This document shows, piece by piece, positions 50,421 to 63,797 of a stretch of DNA of 64,000 bases. Location of the stretch: contig NC_031768.1 in assembly GCF_001522545.3 (NCBI RefSeq), positions 80,199,769 through 80,263,768 of the forward strand, read 5' to 3'. Below the pieces are notes generated by a model, which worked only from the letters and a program-made list of their open reading frames with translations, did no database searches and had not been told where the DNA came from. Made by a program: the position numbers and the translations under genes. Within the stretch, counting starts at the first letter, position 1. Each line of letters opens with the position of its first letter. The stretch comes from Parus major. Its lineage: Eukaryota > Chordata > Aves > Passeriformes > Paridae.

Positions 50421-52539
50421 GACATCACTTTCACTTAGAACTCAGAATAAAACAAGAGACTCTAGAAGGCAAAATGAGGGAGTTTATCTCTCCAATCCTA
50501 AATTTTAAATGTAGGAAAAGTTTAAGATTCAAAGTCACTATGTGAATTTGTCTAACAAATAGTCTCTCTGTTAGTTTTTTACATGAGGATTTTATTGCTC
50601 CCTTTTAAAAAAATAGAAATGAATTTGGGGTTTTTGGTCCAGACACACTACATTTTTTACTGGATGTCAAATATTCTTGAAGCTTACCTTGGACCAGGCA
50701 ATGCTTTTGGAAACAGAGTATGAACCATAATACCAAAATGGATGGAAAACATTAATTTCTGTATACGAAATTTTTCATGTATACCCCATATTTCTGAATG
50801 TATTCTTAGAATGGTAACAAATACACCTGATTAGGTCAGGAGGTAAACCAGTTCTCTTCAAGACAGTGCAGTATGTCAGAATTTACATAAATGGAGAAGA
50901 TTATATTTGACAAGTAACTTTCAAAATCGGGGAGAGTAAGAATTACCTGAACATGTGATTTTAAAAGGAAAAAATAATAATAACATTAGTAGAAATTAGT
51001 AAACTGGTAAAAAAAAAATTTAGTAACAACTTCAGCCCCTCCTAAAATCCCCATCTGCATGCATGAGGAAGGGCAGAGTAAGCCAGTTACCTGCCCACAA
51101 CTCCTGCTCGGGAAGGCTCCTCTTAGACCCACACTCCAGACCTCTTGTCTTGCAAGGTTTTGTCCCAACCAGGACATGGAAGTCCCTTGGCCTCCAGCTT
51201 GGCTCATACAAGAGCATATAACTTGAAAAGTCCAGATTTCTTCCTTTCCTTTCCTTTGGTTCTTCCATTTACTTTCCACCACATTCAGTCCAGCCTTAGG
51301 TCACTGCAGCTTTTCAGCTTTTGAGCTATTCCTTATTCCCCAGAGGAACAACAGCTCTTCCTGTATGACACCAGCTGGATTCTCCCTTGAACGAGACTGT
51401 GTGACAGCATCCACTTATTTTGTGGTGCAAGTTCAATCAGCTCTGGCTTGACCCAAGGTGAAACTTGTGGTGAAAACCTGTAGCTGCTGTCAGAGGAGAA
51501 ATATTTCTGTTATATCGATTATTCTTTTTCTACTTATTTTCAGGAAGGATCAAAAAGAACCCTTCTCGCCAGTCTGAAGGTTTTCCTTCCCTGTTGCTAT
51601 TACACTCAAAACCCCTCATTTTTTAAAGAAAGGACTACTTTTCTTTGGAAACACATTCCTAGCCTTCCCAAACTCTCCTGATTTTCTCATTTGCAGCCAT
51701 TTGAATGAAATTAGCCACTGGTGCAGAAATCTTTCAACATCTGGCATTTAAAGAAAATAGTATTGCAGGAGACCAAAAATTCTTTTGGAATCTTTTTAGA
51801 GTAGAAAACTATGGTCTTTGAAAGAAGTGCTTACCACGCTGGAGATCACATGAAGTCTTGGCTTCCAGTACAAGTTTATATTCTTTTCACTGGGATTATA
51901 GAGACTTGTCTTAAAATGTAAATGCTGCCATGGAAACTGTCTACATTCTTTCACTCAGTGAGAAAAGTATTCTACAAAAATTTCTGCTCCAAACATATTT
52001 TTTTTCTACCTCAGCCCATTGAGGCTGTAAAATGGAATGGGCTTGAGAAGGTCATGAGGAGTTGCAGTAGCAGGATGCAATCTGCTTAAGGCTATCTCCC
52101 ATAGTGAGATGTGGAGATACATGCATTTTACAACATAATTTTTTATCTACATGTCTATATGAATGAATCACTAACAAATGATGTAATGAGAGAAACAGAA
52201 TCACAAAATGTGGTTTGCAATAAACTACAAAATTCATATGTAGGGTCATACCGGGTAGAGATTTCCCAATTAGACCATGTTTATCCTGATAGTTCCAAGA
52301 CAGATCACAGTAGAATATATGTGAATTGGTCAGAGAACACCACTTTCTCATTTCTCATCCATCAAGGCCCATAAAATTAGAAGAAATAACCTAGTGCAAT
52401 AGATAAAGCAGTTATTAATAGTCCACAAGAGAGAAACTTGCATTGCTGAGTGGACAGTTTGGCATACATATTCTTTTCCATCTCTAATTCCTGGGAGCCT
52501 GTGGAAAAAAAGCTATTGACTAGATAGAGATGAAGTATG

Positions 52540-52830
52540 AGTAATTGCATTATGTCACAATTTTATGCTTAGCATCTGGCAACGATTCTGTCTCCAAAGT
52601 AAGAAACTCATATATGACAACAATGAACAATGAATTTGATTCTCATCTTCATTAAATTGTGTCTTCATTGCTGTAATTTCAGTCTATTTTTTCTCCTAAT
52701 ATTCAGTCATACTAATATCAGCTGATGCAGGATGTGAATAGCTAATTAGATTTGCATGATTTCATGCATCTCAAAGAGGAAGCTGGAATTTGCTTGAATT
52801 CTTCTGGAAAAAAAAATAATGCTGAAAGAC
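52540..52830. promoter_or_regulatory. candidate conserved regulatory block with octamer
   Basis: A POU-type octamer ATTTGCAT occurs at 52749-52756 directly after AGCTAATTAG at 52740-52749, with a second ATGCAT at 52765-52770. Upstream are AGTAATTGCATTATG at 52539-52553 and AACAATGAACAATGAA (SOX-like ACAATG twice) near 52619-52634. SOX/POU/homeodomain clustering is common in neural enhancers. Conservation was not tested. Confidence 0.27.
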
Positions 52831-53442
52831 TCAAGATGTGCTGCTCTGTAAATAAAACTTGTTTTCATATTCTAATCAAGTGGAATAGACAGTTTTGTGC
52901 CTCCTGACTGGTTTCATTAAAGGTCAAGAGACAACTTTCGTTTAGTGGCTCTGAAGTATTAGAGAAGTTAATTTGTGAATCACACAGTCTTTGGTGTGGT
53001 AGCCTCCATCCCCAGATGTGTAGCAGCTAGAGGTTTTATCTTCTCCAGCTGTTTGTCCAGCTATCCCACCACACCATTGTATAAAATCTCTTGGCTGCCT
53101 TGCTGATCAGAGTCTATTAAAAATACTGAGTAACAGCAATTTGAATCAGAATTAAACACGAAGAGTGACAAGGCAAAGTTGGTTTGGACCTCAAGGCATA
53201 TTGTGAGTGTTGAATATCACTGCCAGGTCGGACAAAAAGGTCAGGTCATACACAGAGTGAGCTTCATTCTGTTTCAGTCTCCCTCTCTGAACAGTTTCAC
53301 GAGTACCTGTTTCCTTTTCCTGCCAACTCACCTCAAAGCTTGTAGTCAAAGCAAGTACAGAGCTCCCAGAAGTTTGCACTAATTTGCCTTGAAGGGTGGT
53401 GTAAGTTTATCTGAAAACAAAGACTTTTTGGAAACATATTTC

Positions 53443-53525
53443 ATAGAATCATAGATCTGTTAAATTTGGGAAAGACCTCCAAGATCATAGAGTCCAACTT
53501 TTGTTTTCTGAAAACACTGTCTTTC
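53443..53525 (-). mobile_element. CR1 LINE 3' end, about 80 bases, minus strand
   Basis: TCATAGAATCATAGATCTGT then GGGAAAGACCTCCAAGATCA and GAGTCCAACTTTTG. This is the reversed tail and first bases of the 3' region of a CR1 subfamily. Confidence 0.85.
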
Positions 53526-56335
53526 CTTAAGATGGGATGAGGATATGCCATTAGTTCTCTTGGTCACAGACCTTAAGATATGTATCATTGCTAATTGTGT
53601 GTACATAAGAACTTCTGCAATCATATCAGCACCATATTTTTAGCTGCTTTGTTCTCACATAGACAGGAATCTAATTTTAAGAACAGGTGTTCCAATTACA
53701 GTATAATTTTTGTGATGATACTTCCATACTATTCTGGATTATAGCAATTAAATTACAATCCTATTACTTCCACTGGTCACAGTGGTACTACCACTGACAT
53801 CAACAAAAGTCAGATGAGATCCAAAGGGAATGAGAGCCATTGTTCACCTGAGCATCAAATCTACCAAGAGATATTTTCATACTCATGCTTAACTAATTTC
53901 CTGTAGACAGTTAAACACTAAGTACCTAGATGAAATGGAAAAGTCCCTGGTTCCATTTACTGTTGTGGTTTGAAGGTGAATAGACTGCATTTTAACTGGT
54001 GTAAGATCCACCCAGGACCCATTTTTGATTCACCTGGACTGTTCCACCTCCAAAAGTTTAGCACCTTCTACGCTACACAGTTCCTTTGAGATGCAGTGAC
54101 AAGTGACACAGTGTGACAGTGTTCCTAGGCTGAGATGTGGCTGTCTCAGCCTCCCCATTTCTGATTTACAGTGCATCCCCTAGGTCTGCAACCTGACAGC
54201 CACATGTATTTCAGTCTCTGATCACATATATCTTTCCCTCAGCCATCTTCTTCCCCACATTTCCCCTACCACTGATTTTTCCTGGATGGAGGCTGCACAT
54301 AGCAGTAATGCTAATGTCACTTCAGACTAACCTCAAACCTTTCCCCAGAGATCTTGCTTGTTCATTCCCTGTCAAGGTTGACATTACATTAAAATGGTAG
54401 GCCTGAATCAGACTGAAGGTTCATCTCTATGACAGGTACATGGCCTCCTACAGTTTCTCAGATTTTTTTGAGACACACTGGGATGGTATTCAGGTTCCTA
54501 AATATAAGTGGAGGTCACCAATCTTCCACAGATCCTGTGGCATATCTTCCAACTCCAGGCAGATGTGTCATGTATTTAAGATATCTATTCCTGGCAATAA
54601 ATCCCAAAAGTCATGTCTTTATATTCAATACTCTTTGATAAATTTCTGGTCTATGTATTAGCCTACTCTTTTTAACTACACAGTTTAAGCTCTAATCTCA
54701 TAAAAAGAGGTTCACAAGTTTTAGGAAAAATTGCATGCTGTTGTTGGTTATGAGTTTGCTGTTGCAGTTAATGTGAAGCTGAAGCAGAGGCCTCTTGCAG
54801 CCATAGGACAGATGCACACAGACATATAGATGCACACACATAGCTAATGCTTGCTTGCCTTAAACCCACACCTAAGCACACAAAAACACCATCACCATCC
54901 TCTGCAAAGCATATTGTCACACAGCAATGTATTATAAGGCAAGCTGAAACTTAAATAATAGCCATAACTGCAAAACACAAATGGTGACTTGAGATATGGC
55001 TTCAACAATGGGACACACAATAAAACATGTGCAAGTATTAAAATCTCCAAGAGAAGAAGTATGTACAGTGGACAGGAGGGATATCTGATAGAATTCCTGT
55101 ACAATAAGCAAAACAACTACAAGTCCTGATCTCAAAACCAAAATATCAAGAAGAGAATATCACCCTTTTTGTTTTGGGCATCGGGCAGAAAAGCCTAAGA
55201 CTTCAAGGGTGGAAGAGAAAAAACAGGAAACACAGGCCACTTCTGTTCTGGCTTCCCACATCAGAGAGCTTTGAGGACCATCAGGAACTACAGCCATCAG
55301 TGCAGACCAAAGCAGCATCAGCTCCACATGTATACTCACAGCTATAGTTCAGGATAAGCTCATAAAAGACAATTTTGTTCTAGATGTGGTGATAATGAAA
55401 TCTTTTAAATGTCATTCATGATTATAAAGACCTCCATCAATTCCCACTCTTATCTATGTGTTTAAAGAGCTCTTTCCTATGTATCTGTTCAAAATATGGA
55501 AGAAAATTTTAGCTTTAAACATCTGTAGCCTTCTTCTAATAATTTTCAGTTTTCCTACAGCCTTTTAAGATGGAGGAAGTAGAATTGCTAAAATTTCAAC
55601 TCACCATGGCTGAAGTAGAGACATAACAACATACACAGCTATTCATTCTGTTCTTTCCTTATTAATTCCTAACAGCTGGCTTGCCATTTCTGCCACTTAG
55701 AGTATTTCTTGTGGGCATGGCAGAACAGGCCTTTCTGTGTGGCATTGTGAGGTGTTGGTTAATTGCTGCTGCTTCACAGGGTTTGTGTATCATACTGTAT
55801 GGGCTTCTCCAACGTACAGATGAAGTCAAAATCATATTTACCCAGTGTAGGATTAACACTTTCAGTTGCAAGTAACTTAAAACAGGAATTTTGCCTGACT
55901 GACTCACTAGCTCTCAGTTATTCTCCCTGAACCTGACTGTAATGGAGGGAGAAAGAAAAGAGATATCCAGAAAGGAGCATAATTTAGAGTGTTTATATGA
56001 CACTACGAAGAAAAAGGGGCTTGGGCTTTTTTAATATCATTCTGGCTGTACATTGGGATACAAACAGTACCACATCTCCTTACAGTGCCTTACAATGAAA
56101 AAGTAATTCATGTAAGCGAGACTGAGAGGTGTATTTATGTTCCCTTTCACTGCTGGTTTTAATACACAGTTCCTTTTGGGGTTTTCTTGGTTTCTTTTAG
56201 TCTCAATCCTCCACAGACTTCCCAGGACTCAGCACTCTGCTATTGCTTATTTTATTCTTCCCACTGCTCTGCTCGCTGTAGGAGTTCAATACTGTTAAGT
56301 TCCAAATTATTGTTCATTATGGAAAATGTGTTAAG

Positions 56336-56390
56336 AGAAAAAAAGCAAAAAAAAAAAACCAAAAAAAAAACCAAACAAACAAAAACAACC
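56336..56390. repeat. A-rich low-complexity tract
   Basis: Runs of 7 to 12 A broken by GC, CC and CAAAC units. No retroposon body is recognised to its left, so I do not call it a poly(A) tail. Confidence 0.9.
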
Positions 56391-57298
56391 AGAATGGATC
56401 ACAAGATCTACAGAATTTGTAGAATACTGTATGGACAATCCATTAATTCCATGACAGTTCAAGAGATCATTGTATATTCTTGCCCTTGATAGCTACCATG
56501 ACATCTACTTACTCTAGGTTTCTTTCTGGTCCTGTGTCTTTGCAGTGTTATAGATTCAGAGTTTCAGATATTTAGAATTAGGATTTTTTTCCTATCTTTA
56601 TGCTTCTGCAGGACGAAGTATTGGTACCTTGTGCTTAACTTAATTTTAGATATTCAGAAGGTTTATTTAGCAACAGTAAAAAGAAGGTATATATAGCTAT
56701 GTCATAACTGTAATCAAACATTAGGAATACTCATGAGTGTAGAGATTTTATGGATAAACTGATATAAATATATATAATGAGAGGATACTGTGGAAATTGA
56801 GTTTAAACAGCCTGTTTCTCCTAGAGCATAAATTGCTGCTATTCAAGCTGAGTAAAAAAAGAAGATATCTATCCCTAATGAAAAAATTCATCAGTTACTC
56901 AGGATCTTAGTAGCACAATTTAGGCGTAAATTCTATGAGACACTTCAGGAAGATTTAGATAAAATATCACACAGTTAGTTCCCTTAAATTTTAATATTTG
57001 TATAGTATTTGTTTTTCTTCTCTTTACCAGAGATGAAAATCAGTTTATCTGCAATGCTTGAGTGGAGTAGTTTATCACCTTGCTCCCTGAGCCAGACAGC
57101 TGCTTACATTCTCATTTTAATTTTCCCATAGCTGACAATAATTTTCCACATTTGTCACCTGTGTTGACTTTACTAGCCATGGATCCAATACTTCCACCTT
57201 GATACAAGCAGAACTCCTCCAGGTCACCCAAGTAATGGCTGATAAACAGAGTCCTACATAACTCCAGGCATAAACATGTTTCTCTTCTATAAATAGTC

Positions 57299-57319
57299 AT
57301 ATATATATATATATATATT
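57299..57319. repeat. (TA)n microsatellite
   Basis: About ten AT units, followed by TGTATACATA and a second shorter AT run. Confidence 0.93.
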
Positions 57320-57684
57320 GTATACATAAAAATATATATTATTTTATCTGAAACAGGCATTTTTCTGCTCTCTAAGTACTTCACTAACAATCAGCCTCCT
57401 AGCTACAACAAACCAATTCCTTTGTCTTCTAGCATTTGTTTCTAGGGGCACAGAGCACCTCTGTGCTGCTGAGAGTTGGCAATGTGAATATTTACCTCAG
57501 TTCAGCACAGCCAGTGTAGCCCAGCTGGGTGTCCTGTGCCTTGAGCAGCCCTGAGCACACAGCAAGAACTTCAGCCATTATCTCAGAGTTTGATCATTTT
57601 CTTGACTTTTTTTTGTTGCCTGGAAGAAGGCTCTTTGATATGGAAGATCAGTTTTTATTCTGTCAGAATGGGCAAGCCCTGGTG

Positions 57685-57833
57685 AAAGTTTCCCAGAGAG
57701 ATTGTGGAGTCTCCATCCTTGGAGGTACTCAGAACATGTTAAGACACATCTCTATATGACCCTACTTTGAGCAGAGGGTTTGGACTAGACAATCTGAAGA
57801 AGTACTGCATCAACAATTCTGTAATTCTATTAA
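57685..57833 (+). mobile_element. CR1 LINE 3' fragment, plus strand
   Basis: CCCAGAGAGATTGTGGAGTC, then TCCATCCTTGGAGGTACTCA, GACCCTACTTTGAGCAGAGG and GTTTGGACTAGACAATCTGA, ending ATTCTGTAATTCTAT. It corresponds to the last coding part and full 3' region of CR1. Confidence 0.9.
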
Positions 57834-60800
57834 ATGTCCTACAACAGCCATCCCCAAAAGAGCTACAGCACCACAGAGTGCACTCTGGAGCAGGGGTTTA
57901 TATTCCTATCCTTACTCCCAGGTAGGGAAATTTGATTGATTGAGCTGGATGGAATACCACAAAACTACACCAGGTGCTGTTGAAGACTGCTCACTGTCAT
58001 AACTCAAACTACAGTAATTTTCTGCAGAGAAATGAGATTTTTTCAAATAATTCAGGATCTGACTCTGACTTAAAGCAACAAGGAAGAAAGTTATTTCCTC
58101 CTCTTTGGTAATCAATTTTAACCATTTAATAGAGTGAGTGGAATCACTTCAGATCAGGTTGTAAACATCTAACATGTCTTAGTCTCACCTCTGTGTTTAT
58201 CCTGTGTCTTTATCCTTACAACTATGCAAGACTCTAAGACATAAGGAGCTCTGAATAATGTAATCTTTTCCAGATGACAGAAGAACAGTGGGTTTTTCTG
58301 CTCTCAAGTGCTGCAGTCCTGTTCTGCAGCCTCACGCAATTTTCATCTCATGTCTGAATAGCACCTAACCCAATCCAAAATTATGTCAGGTCAAAAACTC
58401 TGATTTTTGAACAATCAACATCTACCCAATGTCTGTTCACAGCTTCTTCTCCTCTCCAAACTGGACTTTTTCATATTAACACAGGATCAGGACACTTAGA
58501 ACCATCTACCAGCACCAACTGCTGTTACCTTAGAGATGTCTTATGATAGCAACATAAATGTGTCACAACACTGATTAGACTGCCGCCCTTCAGTCATATC
58601 TTTATAGACATGCAGCAGCCACTGACCCAATTTCCATAGCTTTGGCTTTGTCTCAGGCACTCTGTCTATACACAAGAAGGTCATTTTAGTAACGACAATG
58701 AAATGTTTTCACACTTCAGTAAGCTGGGAAGATTTGGAGAATCCTATTCTCTCTCTTGTTTCTGCTTTTGTGGTTGGTTGGTGCAGGTAAAGCTAGAGGA
58801 ACTCCTTCTCCTTCATCACACCTTTCATGGGTAAGCTATTTCCCCTTCATGCTGCTAGGAACTGTGGGACCAAGTGAAGGAAAACTTGCTTGTCTGGCTC
58901 ACAGATGAACAACACATGCACGTCCTGTGTTTGACTACTTTCAAGCTCTTTATAAAAATAAGTGATAGAACAAAACAAAACAGCTTACTTGCTTGCCTTA
59001 AGATTTAAAACAGGCACAGCCAGATTTTCACAAAAAATTATTCATACCATCAATTTTTAACTGAGATTAATTGACCTTTCAATACTGTGAACTAATAAGG
59101 CTCTCAAAGAGTGGTACAGTTTTAATTAGAAAGGGGAGCTCTCAATGGTTGCTAAGAAACAAGTATATATTTGTAGTCATTTTTTTACTCTTGGCAGAAA
59201 TACCTTGTCATAGATTCAAGAATGTTTCTCTTAGAACAAATCCCCGTCATTTTCAATTAGCAGGCTAAGAATTTAAGTCTAGTTGCTGATTAGTATAAGG
59301 AGACAGGACGAGGTATGTCTGCTGAAGTAAAGGTAGAGAATCACAGGTAACATCTATATTAAAGGCCTAAACATGGCATGCAGGTCTGGGCATGCTGAAT
59401 TAGCAGGTGCATAGCATGGTTTTCATCTAGGTCAACTAACAATCTCACAGGGAAAAGCTAGGCATGGTTATGGGGTAGGAGGACCAGGAAACTCTTCCAG
59501 CGTGCTGCTCAGATGCAATCACACTCCCTTGGGACATCCAAGATAGCTTTGTTGTGCTGATTGTCTTCTGGACTAGCAATGGTCACCAGCCTGCTTTATC
59601 TGCAGCTACAGGATAGCCATAGAAACCCAGTGAAACCCGAAAAAATCAAAGAACAGATAATAATCAAAAACCAAATACACTATTGAAAGATGGGACACTT
59701 TAACACCTGTGAAATTTTCCCTCAAAAATGACCCAATTTTTTTTCAAATGATATCTCATATATGATTATCTTTGTAATGCATAATTGCACTTCTTTATTT
59801 AAAATATTCCCTAGTCCATTGCAATGTGTGCCTTGGAAAACAACCTGCTAAAATCCTGCACAGCATTTTGTTTATGTGAATTGTTGCCTTTACTGCCATG
59901 TGGCCACTTCCCATGGGTGAAGTTAGGAATGTGCTGAAGCATTTACAGAACTTAATGGACTACATAGGAAAATGGGAAATCAACTGCATCCAGAGCACTT
60001 CCAAAACATGAAGAATAATAAAACCAGAAAACCCTAGAGATTTTTTTTTTTTATTTTCTTTGGAAAGGCTTACTAGTAACAACAGAGCAAGATTTTTAAA
60101 ACAAAAACATGACATTCATAGTAACATTCTTTTTAAAACAGTGTCTACATGTAAAGAATGACCTTCAGTTTTTATGAAAGATATTTTTACAGGGCCCTGC
60201 ATAGATTGTTTTTTGATACAAAGACAAAAAATCCAGAGTTTGAAACTAAACTGAAAATAAACAAGTTATAAATCACAGAGGAAGGTGGTGGGAGGGAATT
60301 ACTGGATCATTTGGGAAGCTGGTCTTCAATAATCATAGGAGTTTGAGAACAGTCTTAAAGACAGTAACTCAGGACCTCACCCTAAATTTAATTTAGCAAT
60401 AAAAATACCAGAGAGAGTACTTCCTTAACCAGAGACTGGGAAAGTTTGTATTTTTAAATTACTGGAATTTCTAAAGGTGATTGAAAAAGTTTTGTTATTG
60501 TCTACTGATTGCATCTGGGTTTGCCATATTTACATAATGGATTTATTTTTGTCTCAATGCACAGATTATTTTCAGGAATGGAAGAGAGGTGTTGCTCTCC
60601 TCTAAGGCAACAGAAGAACAAGCATAATTAGTTATGCTGAGGTGGATCACAGCTAGGAACAAGGGATTGAATCTCAGCAGAAAGTCTTGTACCAAGGTTA
60701 AACGCTCTATCAGATCCGTCGGGATTTAAATTTTACTTGAATAAGTGTGTCAAGTTGTTTTTCTAGGATTTCTTCTAAAGCACAGGATCTAGCTCATCTT

Positions 60801-62439
60801 GAAGATTCTAATTTGATTCTTTTACATAAATGCCATTGAGGGAGGATCACTGGTGTTGGTCTTTCTTGCTTTCTTTGATTCACAGTAAGCAGGATGCCTT
60901 ATGTGCTCTGTGGGATCTCCATCTATGATATGCCTCCCAAAGGTCAAGGGTTTGCTAGTCCAGGAATAATTTCCCATCCCATACTTTCTTTTTCTTAAGT
61001 ATGTGGGAATAAGACATTGACTCTTTAATATAACAGAAAAAATGTGCTTCAGAGGGTAAAATGGAAAGTAAACTATTTCAGATTTGAATTAAGATTTTTT
61101 TCTTAATACAAGAATACTTAACTTATTGGAACAGCTTTCCCTGGTCTGTTATAAATACCCTTTTACAGTCATCTTTTTGCTTATAATCTTTTAAAACTTC
61201 AAAAGGAGAGAACTTAGGGTGGCTGGACTGGCTGTACATGGCAGGCAAAACCAACAGTAGCCACCTATTCTCACTTTATAACATCTCATATTTTTATCTT
61301 GTGAAATCACACATGTCACAAACCAAACCCAGTCCTAGGGGAAGGTGTAAAATAGACTTTTTTTTTTTTTTTTGGCATTCTTTTACCTCTTTCAATATGT
61401 TCTTATAAAAGCAGGCAATGTTAAGGCATAAGTAAGCTATAGCTTTTCTGGAGTAGTCAGACTTTCAAAGATAGAAAAATATCCTCAAAGACAGAAAAAC
61501 TACCTACATGGAGATTACCATGGCTTGGAAGACCGGTCTGACGCCTGATCTGAAGGGCAGTATCTTCCAGCAGCAGCAGTCACCTCCCAGCTCCAGTACA
61601 ACCCCAATGTCCTACACTTGGTACTTCTGCATTAAAGTACAGCTATTTTATTTTTTTTCTGCTATCCTATGAAATTTGTCCTCTTTGAAGATAAATATCA
61701 GCAATTACTTCTATAACAACTTCTGTAGATGTTTTGTGGTCAAGTATTGGCTGAAACAAATATTAAACACCATCTATTGTTATCTCAGACTATGACTCCT
61801 CTTTCATCATTAAGAACTTGGAAACAGGTCTGTACTCCTTAATTAGCCCTCCTTTATTATCCTACCAGCACACAGATACGGTATTAATCTGAGCAATGGC
61901 AATGACTATTATCAACTATCTCAACTGATAAATCTTTGCTTGTCAAAGAGAAGCTTAAGGGAAACATTGCCAAATTTGGAGAAAAACTACTAGGTAACAT
62001 TTTTGTCCTTTGAAAGGGAAGCTTCTATTAAACACAGTCGTTGCTCAGTCATCTCATTATTTCACACTCCTTGTGAAGAACATCTTGACCAGATAAAGGA
62101 AATATGAGCCTATTAAAGTCAGGATGTTTACTGATGGGATGCCTAACTCACCTGTGTAGTTAAGACCAGACATTTACTTTTTCGTTTCTAATGTAATCCA
62201 GCAAAGCATCCTCAAAACTTTCTGCTAATAGGCAGAATGAGCAGACAGCAGCTTTGTCCTTTACATAAACCTTTCATTTTCCATTTATGCTCTGAACCTT
62301 CTCCAATCATTTCTTCTGGCTCCTTCCCATTCCTGTCTCAGTGAAAATCCTCAAAAGAATAATATTTAACTACTGGCAAACTAGACACTTTTTTTAACTA
62401 AGTTCTCTTTCCTAGTGACCACTTTTCCTCAGCCACCTT
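57834..62439. other. unique non-coding DNA
   Basis: No gene or mobile element recognised. There are a T run at 60041-60052 and a run of 16 T at 61358-61373. The stretch 59750-59930 is relatively dense in AT-rich factor-like words (ATGCATAATTGCA at 59778-59790) but I do not rate it above background. Confidence 0.55.
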
Positions 62440-63330
62440 CTTGAGTCATGGGATAGCTGCCACTCAAGGATGCAGAGAGGCCAGGGGTATACAGGGAGTA
62501 CAGTGTCTGCTCAGATGCAGCAAATCACCCCTAAGCATGCACATCAGAGGGAGACCTGAGAGGAGCAGTGAAAAGCCAGCATCAAGGTTATACTCAAGTT
62601 CAAGAGAATGGTGATAATTGCTAGTCTCTCAACACCCAAAGCACAAGTTAATCAAATATAGCCTTGGTCAGGACAGTGTGGCATGTTCCATTCCCAGTCT
62701 GAAGGATGCTGGTGGCACACTGGGTAGTCCCTGGAGCAGACCCTGCACCTGCTCCTGCCTCTGGAGCAGGAACTGTGAGTCTGTCCTTTGTTTCTGTTGT
62801 GAGAACATGCTTGTACAAGTTGTGAGGACGTCCTTTTCCCCTTTGCTGAGTGTTGATGAGACTCACAACCTCATGCAGGAAAGCAAATAGTGTGTGGGCA
62901 ACTCTTTCTTGCCACAGCTTCTGCTGCGCTCCAGAACAGTTGTCTGGCACCTGGAGCTGCTAAAGAGATGCTGTTTCTGGTTACCCTTTTATTTGTTTGT
63001 GTTGCCAAGGAACACCTAACAGCCCAAGTCAGATACTCACTACTACACACTGAGAGCCAGGTGGGTCTGTGTTGCTCAAAGGAACTTGCTGGCCCTAAGA
63101 ATGGGGACCATAACCTTCTCTTAGAAAGTCCCTAGACAAATGCAAGACATGCACAATTTTGCCCATGAGGTTTTTTCTCCAGGATGCCCCTGTTCTGATG
63201 ACACTCAATGAACAGTTATTGGTAAGAAAAGCCTGTAGTGAGAGGTCTGCCATGTCTGCCATGAGAGCCACATCACATTTGCACCACTGCTTAATAGGAG
63301 CAGCCATCATCATCCTGCAGAGAATACAAC
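62440..63330. other. unclassified GC-richer block, possibly an old LTR or other repeat
   Basis: This block is richer in G and C than its surroundings and carries overlapping open frames on both strands (62618-62890 plus, 62648-62950 minus, 62890-63135 plus). None resembles a known protein. Words such as GGAGCAGACC, TCTGGAGCAGGAACTGTGAG and GAGAACATGCTTGTACAAG have the feel of avian interspersed repeat sequence. I cannot place them in a family from memory, and no TG...CA ends or target duplication were identified. Confidence 0.25.
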
Positions 63331-63797
63331 ACTAAGGTATTGTTAGGTCACTGTCCTTATGACATCACAAGTGAGGTGGTGCATGAAATTCTTTCATGGC
63401 TTTCCAACCCTCTTTTCCAGAGGGTCTGTTCAAAAAAGTTCTTGAAAGACATGTTTTTTGCAAGAATCAAAGTACAGCCTTTCCCAAAGACATAGTGTAC
63501 AGCTTTTATATGAATGTCAGAGTGGCTCAGGTCACCATAAAAAAGGTTACAGCAAATCATGCTCTGATGTTGGTATTCAACCTACTAAGTACCTAAGATG
63601 TGATATTGAAAATTTAAAAACTCTGCTAGATTAATATTGCAGTTATCTTAAAGCAGAAGCATACTGAAAGTAATACTAAAACACAGGGAATTTCTTAAAA
63701 TGCATCTTATTTCTTATTGTATTTTATTACACCCTTTTCAGCTTTGTGGAATTTACTGTCAATACTAATGCAGAGTTTTGTCTTTTTTCTACAGCTC
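63331..63797. other. unique non-coding DNA
   Basis: I recognise nothing between the GC-richer block and the LTR fragment. Confidence 0.55.

Larger units (their letters stand above)
47939..53442. other. long unique non-coding stretch
   Basis: No gene recognised. Contains an A run interrupted by G near 48639-48660, a CCTTT run near 51240-51258 and two candidate regulatory blocks listed separately. The 98-codon minus frame at 50986-51282 lies in a GC-richer patch and has no recognisable domain. Confidence 0.6.
53526..57684. other. unique non-coding DNA
   Basis: No gene recognised. It holds an A-rich tract and a (TA)n array listed separately. Frames up to 100 codons (56187-56489, partly made of the A-rich tract) are not convincing. 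Confidence 0.6.

Noticed and set aside
56336..56390. A-rich tract considered as a poly(A) tail of a processed pseudogene
   Set aside because: No gene-like sequence lies upstream and the tract is interrupted by C-rich units, which fits simple low-complexity DNA better.
60660..60730. Short segment with a CpG and CGCTCTATCAGATCCGTC, considered as tRNA-like
   Set aside because: No cloverleaf arms or A/B box arrangement could be laid out.
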